Below are positions 1 to 7,094 of a stretch of 35,277 nucleotides of DNA, piece by piece. The notes under the pieces were generated by a model, which had not been told where the DNA came from, searched no databases, and was given only the letters and a program-made list of their open reading frames with translations. The translations under genes and the position numbers were made by a program. The DNA lies in NCBI GenBank assembly GCA_016781735.1, contig JADDPT010000074.1, positions 1 through 35,277 on the forward strand, written 5' to 3'. Origin of the DNA: Rubrobacter sp. (GTDB lineage Bacteria > Chloroflexota > Chloroflexia > Thermobaculales > Thermobaculaceae). How positions within the stretch are numbered: position 1 is the stretch's first letter; the number at the start of each line of letters is the position of its first letter.

Positions 1-61
1 TCTCAACTTTGAAACCGGCCTGTCACACGGCCCCGCTGAAACCGAAGGAGTCGCGTTCTCT

Positions 62-1087
62 TTGGTCTACCTGCTCGTGTTTGCCTGTACCGCGGCCGTC
101 TCCCTTTTGGTTACACGTGCACTACTACCGCTCGCGCATAGGCACGGATGGCTCGACCAGCCCTCACCACGCCGCATCCACCTCCAGCCGACCCCCCGCC
201 TAGGTGGCCTAGCAATGTACGCAGCCTTGGCCCTCTCGCTCGGCGTCCTCGCGCTCGTACGTCTACTGCCCGCGTACACCGCGGCGGCGATCGTCATCTG
301 CGGCGGCGTGCTCATGCTGGTGGGGTTGGTGGACGACCTGTGGGGTCTGCCGGCTAGCGCGAAGCTGCTCTTCCAGGTGCTCGTTGCAGTGGCGACGGTA
401 GTCGGCTTTCAGATCTCGATCAGGGCGATTACGCTTCCCTGGCTGGGCTCCTTCTATTTGCAGAGCTCCGCGGTGGGCTACGCGCTAACCGTGTTCTGGT
501 TGCTCGGGATGATCAACACCGTCAATCTATCGGACGGTATAGACGGCCTCGCCGCCGGGCTTGCTTCGGTGTTTGCTCTCGTGCTCTTCGTGGTCGGTCT
601 GCGGATTGGGCAGGAGAACCTGCCCCTCTACGCATGCGCGCTCGGGGGAGCTGCTGTAGGGTTCCTTCGCTACAACTTCCCGCCGGCACGGGTGTTCATG
701 GGCGACTCCGGCTCTATGTTTCTCGGATACACCATCGGAGCTCTGTCGGTGCTCGGAACGGCGAAGCTCGCGACGGGCCTTCTGGTTATGGGACTACCGG
801 TTGCCGACGTGGCTTACAGCATCGTGCGCAGGCACAGGACCGGCGCTCCTGTACAGTTGCCCGATAAGGAGCACCTGCACCACAGATTCATCTCTATGGG
901 CATGTCGCAGCGCCAGACGGCCCTGCTCTTTTACGCCCTAGCGCTCGCCTTCGGCAGTGGAGCTCTGGTGCAGCAGCGCGAGGGCCGTCTGGCGGTATTG
1001 GTGCTGCTCGGATGTGTGTCGCTGCTGATTATCTGGTATGTCAACGGGAGGCTGACTGACGCGCGGCGGTCCCGCGGCAAAGTTTAG
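62..1087 (+). CDS. WecA/TagO-type undecaprenyl-phosphate glycosyl-1-phosphate transferase
   Basis: A 341-residue polytopic membrane protein of the MraY/WecA/TagO family. These enzymes move a sugar-1-phosphate (usually GlcNAc-1-P) from a UDP-sugar to undecaprenyl phosphate on the cytoplasmic face, starting synthesis of a cell-surface glycan. Visible motifs are VDDLWG (Asp91-Asp92), [15 protein letters not shown] (about 152-166), [12 protein letters not shown] (about 211-222) and the HLHHR loop (about 272-276), which points to the WecA/TagO branch rather than MraY. About ten hydrophobic segments separate these loops. The start is TTG at 62, with AAGGAG at 45-50. The stop overlaps the convergent uvrA stop by 4 bp. 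The sugar substrate cannot be read from the sequence; GlcNAc is the family default. Confidence 0.9.
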   Translation: MVYLLVFACTAAVSLLVTRALLPLAHRHGWLDQPSPRRIHLQPTPRLGGLAMYAALALSLGVLALVRLLPAYTAAAIVICGGVLMLVGLVDDLWGLPASAKLLFQVLVAVATVVGFQISIRAITLPWLGSFYLQSSAVGYALTVFWLLGMINTVNLSDGIDGLAAGLASVFALVLFVVGLRIGQENLPLYACALGGAAVGFLRYNFPPARVFMGDSGSMFLGYTIGALSVLGTAKLATGLLVMGLPVADVAYSIVRRHRTGAPVQLPDKEHLHHRFISMGMSQRQTALLFYALALAFGSGALVQQREGRLAVLVLLGCVSLLIIWYVNGRLTDARRSRGKV

Positions 1088-3960
1088 CGAGCGGCCGAAG
1101 CAGAGGCTGCGAGCAAAGGTTCCCGCTCTAGGATGGGTCGTAGGAAGCGGGCAGTGTGCGAGCGATCGCTGCGAGCAACCTCCTCCGGCGTGCCTTCGAC
1201 TATTACCCGTCCCCCTCCGTCGCCACCCTCTGGGCCGAGGTCGATCAGCCAATCGGCGCTTTTGATAACGTCGAGGTTGTGCTCGATCACGAGCACGGTG
1301 TTGCCCGTATTCGTGAGCCGCTGCAACACATGCAGCAAGCGTTCTATGTCCGCGAAGTGGAGGCCGGTTGTCGGCTCGTCAAGGATGTACATCGTCCGGC
1401 CCGTAGCCCGACGGGAGAGCTCCGTGGCCAGCTTCACGCGTTGCGCCTCGCCGCCGGAGAGCGTTGTGGCAGGCTGGCCCAGCCTCACGTAGCCCAGGCC
1501 CACCGCGTGCAGCGTCTCAAGCTTGTTGCGGATAGCGGGCACGTTCTCAAAGAAGTGCAACCCCTGCTCCACGGTCATGTCGAGCACGTCAGCGATAGAG
1601 GCGCCCTTGTACTTTATATCCAGCGCCTCACGGTTGTATCGCTTGCCGCCACACACCTCGCAGGGAACGTACACATCCGGAAGAAACTGCATCTCTATCT
1701 GGATGATACCCTCGCCGCGACACGCCTCGCAGCGCCCGCCCTTGACGTTGAACGAGAACCGGCCCGGCATGTAGCCCCTGGCTCGCGCTTCCGGCACCTT
1801 AGCGAAGAGGTCTCGGATGGCGGTGAACGCTCCCGTGTACGTTGCGGGGTTCGACCGGGGGGTCCGGCCAATAGGCGACTGGTCTATGTCTATCACCTTG
1901 TCGAGGTTCTGGACACCCTCGACGGAGGCATGAGCGCCGGGCCTTTCTCGTGCACCGTTCAGCTCATACGCAAGCCTGCGGTGCAGGATGTCGTTCACCA
2001 GGGTGCTCTTGCCCGAGCCGGAAACCCCCGTTACGCAGATGAACCTGCCGAGTGGGAACTCCACGGTCACGTCCTTGAGGTTGTTCTCGCTCGCGCCAGA
2101 CACCTTCACCGTCTTGCCGTTGCCGACCCTGCGCTCTGCAGGTATGCGTATCGCTCGCCTGCCCGAGAGGTATTGCCCTGTGATCGAGGCTTCGGCATGC
2201 TGGATATCCAGCATGCTGCCCTCTGCGACGACGGTGCCGCCATGCTCACCCGCGCCGGGGCCAATGTCGACTATCCAGTCGGCCGCGCGCATAGTGTCTT
2301 CGTCATGCTCCACAACCAAGACGGTATTTCCAAGATCGCGAAGCCGGGTGAGCGTCTTTATCAGACGTTCGTTGTCCCTTTGGTGCAAGCCTATGCTGGG
2401 CTCGTCCAGAATGTATATAACGCCCATCAGGCTGGAGCCGATCTGCGTAGCCAGGCGGATGCGTTGCGCCTCGCCTCCAGCCAGCGTGTTCGCCGACCGC
2501 TCCAGAGTCAGGTAGTCGAGCCCGACGTCCACGAGGAACCCTAGGCGCTCGCGGATCTCCTTGAGGATCGGCGATGCGATGATCAACTCGCGGTGCGTGA
2601 GTACGTACGATGAAAGACTGTCAGCGAACCGGAGGGCGGCTCGGATGCTCATGTGGGTGACCTGATTGATGTTTTTACCGGTCACGGTTACCGCCAGGCT
2701 CTCGGGCCTGAGCCGCGCGCCCTTGCAGACAGGGCACGGCTGCTCGGACATGTAGCGCTCGAGCTCTCCACGCATGTAATCGGAGCTGGTTTCCTTGTAG
2801 CGACGCTTGAGGGTGGGAATCACACCTTCATAGGTCGCCTCGTAGGTACGGCTCCGCTGCCGGAGGCGCACGAGCTGGTCACCCGAGCCGTACAGAACGA
2901 CGTTTAGCTGCTCCACCGAGAGGGAGGCAACCGGTTGGGACATGCTGAAGCCGTACTTATCTCCAACCCCGCGGAGGAGCGCCTTGTAGTATGCCGCTGT
3001 GTTTTGCCCTGTCCGCGTCCACGGCTCGATCGCCCCCTCGTTGATGCTCAATTGAGGGTTCCTTATGATAAGCTCGGGATCGAAGACCTGGGTCAGTCCC
3101 AGGCCGGTACACTCCGGACAAGCTCCGTGAGGGCTGTTGAACGAGAAGGACCGGGGCTCTATCTCGCCAACCGAGATGCCGCAAACAGGGCACGCATTCT
3201 GCTCGGAGAATGTAAGTTCCTCACCGCCGATGACGCTGGCAACGACGAGGCCCTCGCTCAGCCGCGCAGCGGTCTCGACCGAATCAGCCAGCCGCTGTCG
3301 CTCAGTGGCGTCTGCTGCCGAACCGCGTACCACTACCCGGTCGACGACGACCTCGATCGTATGCTGCTTGTACCGCTCCAGGGGGATAGGCTCATCCAGG
3401 CTGTGGATCTCGCCATCGACCCGCACCCGCACGAAGCCCTTCTTGGACAGGTCCTCCAGTAGCGTCGAGTACTCCCCCTTGCGGTCTCGCACCACTGGCG
3501 CCAGTATCATAAGCCTGGTGCCCTCAGGCAGGCGCGATATTGTGTCGGTGATCTCTTCGACACTCTGCTCGGATATCTCGCGTCCGCAGCGCGGACAGTG
3601 CGGGCGACCGATACGAGCGAATAGGAGGCGTAGGTAGTCATAGATCTCGGTCACCGTGCCCACTGTGGAGCGAGGGTTACGCGTGGTGCCCTTCTGGTCG
3701 ATCGAGATTGCCGGCGAAAGCCCCTCAATGAGGTCCACGTCCGGCTTCTCCATCTGCCCAAGGAACTGCCGTGCGTACGCGGAGAGGCTCTCGACGTATC
3801 GTCGCTGCCCCTCGGCGTAGATAGTGTCAAACGCTAGGCTGCTCTTTCCCGAGCCGGAGAGCCCTGTCAAGACGACGAGCCTGTCGCGTGGCAGCTCAAC
3901 GGAGATGTTCTTCAGGTTGTGCTCGCGGGCACCGCGAACGCTTATCTTCTCAAGGGGCAT
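1084..3960 (-). CDS. uvrA: Excinuclease ABC subunit A (UvrA)
   Basis: DNA-damage recognition ATPase of nucleotide excision repair, which loads UvrB onto lesions. The 958-residue length is normal for UvrA. Both ABC modules are complete: Walker [10 protein letters not shown] near the N-terminus and GVSGSGKST in the second half; signatures [12 protein letters not shown] and [12 protein letters not shown]; Walker [11 protein letters not shown] and [10 protein letters not shown]. Zinc-binding CxxC pairs are present, including CPRCG, CPVCG/CPECTG, CPVCKG and the C-terminal [14 protein letters not shown] module. ATG at 3960 begins [18 protein letters not shown], a typical UvrA N-terminus. A promoter lies just upstream (3996-4025). 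I found no LexA box in the short upstream region, so SOS control is not supported here. Confidence 0.98.
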   Translation of the reverse strand: MPLEKISVRGAREHNLKNISVELPRDRLVVLTGLSGSGKSSLAFDTIYAEGQRRYVESLSAYARQFLGQMEKPDVDLIEGLSPAISIDQKGTTRNPRSTVGTVTEIYDYLRLLFARIGRPHCPRCGREISEQSVEEITDTISRLPEGTRLMILAPVVRDRKGEYSTLLEDLSKKGFVRVRVDGEIHSLDEPIPLERYKQHTIEVVVDRVVVRGSAADATERQRLADSVETAARLSEGLVVASVIGGEELTFSEQNACPVCGISVGEIEPRSFSFNSPHGACPECTGLGLTQVFDPELIIRNPQLSINEGAIEPWTRTGQNTAAYYKALLRGVGDKYGFSMSQPVASLSVEQLNVVLYGSGDQLVRLRQRSRTYEATYEGVIPTLKRRYKETSSDYMRGELERYMSEQPCPVCKGARLRPESLAVTVTGKNINQVTHMSIRAALRFADSLSSYVLTHRELIIASPILKEIRERLGFLVDVGLDYLTLERSANTLAGGEAQRIRLATQIGSSLMGVIYILDEPSIGLHQRDNERLIKTLTRLRDLGNTVLVVEHDEDTMRAADWIVDIGPGAGEHGGTVVAEGSMLDIQHAEASITGQYLSGRRAIRIPAERRVGNGKTVKVSGASENNLKDVTVEFPLGRFICVTGVSGSGKSTLVNDILHRRLAYELNGARERPGAHASVEGVQNLDKVIDIDQSPIGRTPRSNPATYTGAFTAIRDLFAKVPEARARGYMPGRFSFNVKGGRCEACRGEGIIQIEMQFLPDVYVPCEVCGGKRYNREALDIKYKGASIADVLDMTVEQGLHFFENVPAIRNKLETLHAVGLGYVRLGQPATTLSGGEAQRVKLATELSRRATGRTMYILDEPTTGLHFADIERLLHVLQRLTNTGNTVLVIEHNLDVIKSADWLIDLGPEGGDGGGRVIVEGTPEEVARSDRSHTARFLRPILEREPLLAASASAAR

Positions 3961-3995
3961 GCGGAAATCTCCGGCACTACGATGGAGGGAGTTTC

Positions 3996-4025
3996 ATTCT
4001 ACTCACCGGCCGGTGTCACCGTCAA
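3996..4025 (-). promoter_or_regulatory. Predicted housekeeping promoter of uvrA
   Basis: On the minus strand, TTGACG (4025-4020) and TAGAAT (4001-3996) are separated by 18 bp. The expected start of transcription is near 3989, giving a leader of about 29 nt before the uvrA ATG. A GGAG sits about 9 nt before that ATG. The promoter lies between uvrA and the 3' end of the PRC-barrel gene, so uvrA can be transcribed independently. Confidence 0.55.
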
Positions 4026-4040
4026 CGCACTCGGACGGTG

Positions 4041-4682
4041 TTATGAGACGGGGGTGTCAGGAAGCGCTCGAAAGGACTCCTGGTCCATGTTCACCACAAG
4101 CTCGTCCAGCGCAACATCTCCAAGCTTGTTCGCCGGGATAAGCTTGCCGGAGCCGAACAACTCGTCCGGTCGTACTACCAGTCCGCTAAGACGGTCTCCC
4201 TCGAACACGAGATGCGATACGGTACCGAGAAGGTTGCCGTCGGGGTCCATCGCCTGCTGATCGACGGAAAACGCTACCGACCCCTCGAAGACGTTGCCAA
4301 CGACCTCTTCGAGCATCGGCGGTCCTCCAACCGTCCAAGGGTTCTCCGGGTTCCCGGTCATCAGAGTAGGGGCTGAGCCCCGTACCACGCCAGGAGGATC
4401 GACGGTCTGTGGGGGCTCCATGCCCAACTCCGGGGATATCAATCGGCGCAAGCGAAAGTCGTCGCAGCCCTCAAGCTCCTCGGCGGACATAGTGAGCGCC
4501 ACGATCCCTTCGTTCGTAGAGGCGACGTAGTCGGAGGGGACAAGGATGTCGCGCGCTGCGAAGGCGCCGCGCCGGACTACCAATCCCGATAGCCGGCCCG
4601 AGCCTTCCTCGAACAGCGCGCCGACAATTATCCCGGCGTCTCCCTCATCAGTAGTTGACACCTGTTGGCCGAAGTCAAGCAA
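4041..4682 (-). CDS. Protein with two PRC-barrel-like domains
   Basis: A 213-residue soluble protein made of two related halves. Each carries a PRC-barrel-like pattern: a beta strand, an acidic turn, then L-S-G-L-V-V-R ([11 protein letters not shown] near residues 30-40 and [10 protein letters not shown] near 165-175), followed by a strand with a basic-Pro or Ile-Pro segment. PRC barrels occur in RimM and in photosynthetic reaction-centre H subunits, and in many small proteins without known roles, so no reaction can be assigned. The start is TTG at 4682, supported by an unusually complete Shine-Dalgarno GGAGGTGAT at 4694-4686. It is followed downstream by uvrA, which has its own promoter. Two small acidic proteins (unknown and BON) are encoded upstream on the same strand. 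Confidence 0.75.
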   Translation of the reverse strand: MLDFGQQVSTTDEGDAGIIVGALFEEGSGRLSGLVVRRGAFAARDILVPSDYVASTNEGIVALTMSAEELEGCDDFRLRRLISPELGMEPPQTVDPPGVVRGSAPTLMTGNPENPWTVGGPPMLEEVVGNVFEGSVAFSVDQQAMDPDGNLLGTVSHLVFEGDRLSGLVVRPDELFGSGKLIPANKLGDVALDELVVNMDQESFRALPDTPVS

Positions 4683-4685
4683 AAT

Positions 4686-4694
4686 ATCACCTCC
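4686..4694 (-). promoter_or_regulatory. Extended Shine-Dalgarno that fixes a TTG start
   Basis: GGAGGTGAT on the minus strand is complementary to the whole 16S anti-SD region. It lies 3 nt (7 nt from GGAGG) before TTG 4682, which supports that TTG as the start of the PRC-barrel gene. Confidence 0.75.
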
Positions 4695-4755
4695 GAATCC
4701 GGCGTCACCGCGCCGCTAGTGTCTCCGAATGTAGGCGGTCAGATACCGACCGCAC

Positions 4756-5028
4756 TCAGCCCTGCCTGCGCTTTCCGCAGTACACGATACGTCCGTTCCG
4801 GTCCGCATGATACTCGTACTCGCGTGAAACCGAATCGAGGATTATGAGGTAACCGGGCACTGGTCGCGGCGGGTACGTTGCGGCGGGCTCAGGGCATCCG
4901 AGTCCCTCGTCGGGCCACTCGGCATCCTTCGCCTCGACAACTATAACGTCGTGTTCCTGTACTGCGGAGCGGTACGCAAGATCGGTGCGCGCCGCCGCTA
5001 TCGCGTGTTTGAGTTCCGCCGATGCCAA
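4756..5028 (-). CDS. Small conserved-looking protein of unknown function
   Basis: A 90-residue soluble protein. An N-terminal helix (about 3-20) is followed by a strand (HDVIVVEAKDAEWPD), a conserved-looking LGCPEPA turn, a Pro-rich stretch and then GYLIILDSVSREYEYHADRNG. The layout WPDxxLGCPxP...GYxIxLxxxxxxYxYHxD recurs in small uncharacterised bacterial proteins as I remember them; no function is known to me. The start is TTG at 5028, chosen because GGAGGG lies 6 nt upstream. It sits between the BON gene and the PRC-barrel gene on the same strand with short gaps, so co-transcription is plausible. No signal peptide or membrane segment is visible. Confidence 0.75.
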   Translation of the reverse strand: MASAELKHAIAAARTDLAYRSAVQEHDVIVVEAKDAEWPDEGLGCPEPAATYPPRPVPGYLIILDSVSREYEYHADRNGRIVYCGKRRQG

Positions 5029-5063
5029 TCAGTGCCCTCCGTCGAGCGAATGGACTCCCGGCA

Positions 5064-5603
5064 TTACAAGCCCGAGACCGAAAGTTCTTCCCGGACATCC
5101 GTCACGCCGGGCACCCTCCCCGCAACCGATTCGGCGGCCTCGGCGTCTTCCAGCGTACCTACCTGGCCGCGCAATATTACCACGCCGTTAACTGCAAGCA
5201 CCTCTATGTCGAGGTCGAGAGTGAGAGCATCCCTGCCCAACTCCTCATATACCGCCTGCACGAGTTCGTCATCGGTGATGGCCACTCGCTCGTCCTCTCC
5301 CTCGGCACTCAGCATGATCGTGTCGTCTGCGGCCTCTTCCAGGCCGCCAACTACGCGTGCGCCTCCAAGATCATTGGCCTCCGGCACGATGACGGGGTCG
5401 GTCGGTGGAAAGTACGTCTCGCCTCCCTCCGTCGCCAGCATACTGTTGTTAGTGCCGCCCTCGTCGTTCAGGTCGGGCTCCAGCTCATCCAGACTAAGCA
5501 CCTCCGTCTGGGCAAACACATCTTCGTCCTCGGAATAGACCATTTGATCTGCCGCGGCATCCTCACGGGACGCGGCATTCAGTCTGTCGTCCTCATTACT
5601 CAA
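5064..5603 (-). CDS. BON-domain protein
   Basis: A 179-residue acidic protein. The first 100 or so residues are low-complexity and rich in Asp, Glu and Ala. The last 70 form a BON (OsmY/nodulation) domain: DDELVQAVYEELGRD, then LDIEVLAVNGVVILRGQVG, then a helix rich in Glu/Ala and VPGVTDVREELSV. BON domains are thought to bind phospholipid or other envelope surfaces. There is no signal peptide or membrane segment, so the protein is probably cytoplasmic. TTG 5603 is preceded by AAGGAG at 8 nt spacing. It is divergent from the Ser/Thr kinase. A functional link to the kinase is possible from position only. Confidence 0.85.
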   Translation of the reverse strand: MSNEDDRLNAASREDAAADQMVYSEDEDVFAQTEVLSLDELEPDLNDEGGTNNSMLATEGGETYFPPTDPVIVPEANDLGGARVVGGLEEAADDTIMLSAEGEDERVAITDDELVQAVYEELGRDALTLDLDIEVLAVNGVVILRGQVGTLEDAEAAESVAGRVPGVTDVREELSVSGL

Positions 5604-5681
5604 GGCAAGTACTCCTTCGAATCAGTCGGGGCACAGCCCACGGTGATCTCCTATACAAGTCGGATCGGAGGTGCAAGACAA

Positions 5682-7070
5682 GTGCCAGCAGCCCGTTTGA
5701 CACCTGCCTCGCGGCTTCCTAAGATGGCCGCATGGCTAGTTATTTCTCGGCGGAGGTGTGAGATAGCCCTCGCCGACCTACTACTGAACAACCGCTACGA
5801 GCTACTCCGTCCGCTTGGACAGGGTGGAATGGCACGGGTGTATCTGGCGCGCGACAAGTTCCTCGCACGCCAGGTAGCGATCAAGGTGCTGCACCCGTCC
5901 CTGAGTGACGACAGGCGGTTCCTTTCCCGTTTCCGTCGGGAGGCGGAAGCAGCCGCCGCGCTGAACCATCCTCATATAATTAGCGTGTACGACGTAGGCA
6001 ATGATGGCGACCTGCACTACATCGTGATGGAGTACGTGCAAGGCCTGGACCTGAAGGAATTGCTGCTTCAAAGCGGGGCACTACCGCCGCGTCGAGCCTC
6101 GGACCTGGGGGCTCAGGTGGCCTCTGCGCTGCACTACGCACACCAGCGCGGCCTCGTCCACCGCGACGTGAAGCCACACAACATCATGGTAATGCCCTCG
6201 GGACTGGTCAAGGTGGCCGACTTCGGCATCGCTAAGCTCCTCAGCGAGGTCTCCATCAGCGACGACTCGAGCTTGCTTGGCACCGCGCAGTACATCTCGC
6301 CGGAGCAGGCGCAGAACGGCAGCGTCACCCCGCAGAGCGACATCTACTCGCTCGGTGCAGTGCTCTACGAGGCGGTCACCGGGTTCCTGCCGTTTCCCGG
6401 CGAGAACGCAGTCGCGGTGGCGCTCGCGCACGTGCGCGAGCAGCCGGTCAGACCTAGCACGCTCCACACGGATGTACCGTCCGAGTTGGAAGCGATCATC
6501 CTGCGCGCGATGTCGAAGAACCCGCGTGATCGCTTCTCCTCGGCTGAGGAGATGGCGAGCGCTCTCCAGGACTGGGAGCGGGCAACGTACAGCTATGCTA
6601 CCGTCCCCGCCGGCGCCACGGAACCGGTGCAAGCCGGGGAGCGAAGTGTACAACCGACGCGTACACACCGATCTTCCGGACGCTTAAGCGGCTGTGTCAC
6701 GCGGTTCATCGGGCTGCTCACGCTGCTGGGCGTCCTCGGCTTCGTGCCGTTGGGCATCTGGCTATTGAACTACGCCGAAGACGCCCCGAACGCGGCGCCA
6801 CCAGCCGCGACACCAACCTTCATCATCGAGGAGGCATCTCCGACGGCCGTTCCCGCCACTCCGACCCACACACCCACACCGCTGCCGACCGCCGGCCCCA
6901 CCAACACGGCGACTTCCACCGCGACTCCTCCACCGAAGCCGACGTTCGGCAAGACTCCCACGCCGACGCCCTCCCCAACACCAACTGTAACGCCTACTCC
7001 CACCCCTTCACCGACGAGCGCGCCGCGGCCGACCGCCACGCCCTCTGCTACGCCGACGCCTCGACCGTAG
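5682..7070 (+). CDS. Membrane-anchored serine/threonine protein kinase (start unresolved)
   Basis: A Hanks-type kinase. The nucleotide loop GQGGMARVYLA (from nt 5817), VAIK lysine (about nt 5883), HRDVKPHN (about nt 6160), DFGIAK (about nt 6221) and GTAQYISPEQ are all intact. One transmembrane helix (about nt 6700-6770) follows, then an outer tail of Thr/Pro repeats to the C-terminus; there are no PASTA domains. The family phosphorylates Ser/Thr on envelope, division and translation proteins. The start is uncertain. GTG 5682 has GGAGG 10 nt upstream and is used here. ATG 5724 has no ribosome site and lies inside the -10 of a strong promoter (5697-5725). Downstream of that promoter no in-frame ATG/GTG/TTG precedes the kinase fold. 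See the separate finding. Confidence 0.9.
   Translation: MPAARLTPASRLPKMAAWLVISRRRCEIALADLLLNNRYELLRPLGQGGMARVYLARDKFLARQVAIKVLHPSLSDDRRFLSRFRREAEAAAALNHPHIISVYDVGNDGDLHYIVMEYVQGLDLKELLLQSGALPPRRASDLGAQVASALHYAHQRGLVHRDVKPHNIMVMPSGLVKVADFGIAKLLSEVSISDDSSLLGTAQYISPEQAQNGSVTPQSDIYSLGAVLYEAVTGFLPFPGENAVAVALAHVREQPVRPSTLHTDVPSELEAIILRAMSKNPRDRFSSAEEMASALQDWERATYSYATVPAGATEPVQAGERSVQPTRTHRSSGRLSGCVTRFIGLLTLLGVLGFVPLGIWLLNYAEDAPNAAPPAATPTFIIEEASPTAVPATPTHTPTPLPTAGPTNTATSTATPPPKPTFGKTPTPTPSPTPTVTPTPTPSPTSAPRPTATPSATPTPRP
5697..5725 (+). promoter_or_regulatory. Strong predicted promoter of the Ser/Thr kinase gene
   Basis: TTGACA (5697-5702) and TAAGAT (5720-5725) are 17 bp apart, an almost consensus sigma-70 type promoter. 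Transcription would begin near 5732, where an ATG (5732-5734) sits at or next to the predicted first base. The elements lie inside the open kinase frame, so they conflict with a kinase start at 5682 or 5724. Confidence 0.6.
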
Positions 7071-7094
7071 CGGCGGCTATGGCCGGGCTAACCC

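Noticed and set aside
1156-2544. Long open frame on the plus strand inside uvrA
   Set aside because: It is the antisense shadow of a GC-rich gene. UvrA motifs on the minus strand are unambiguous, and the plus-strand translation has no domain and no ribosome site.
5752-5762. Programmed prfB-like +1 frameshift at GTG-TGA in the kinase leader
   Set aside because: The SD-like GGAGG overlaps the slip codon and Val-tRNA would not re-pair well on TGT, so an extra base or alternative start is more likely; kept only as part of the start-site finding.
6770-7039. Val/Gly-rich open frame antisense to the kinase tail
   Set aside because: It is the complement of the Thr/Pro repeats, a repeat artefact without a ribosome site.
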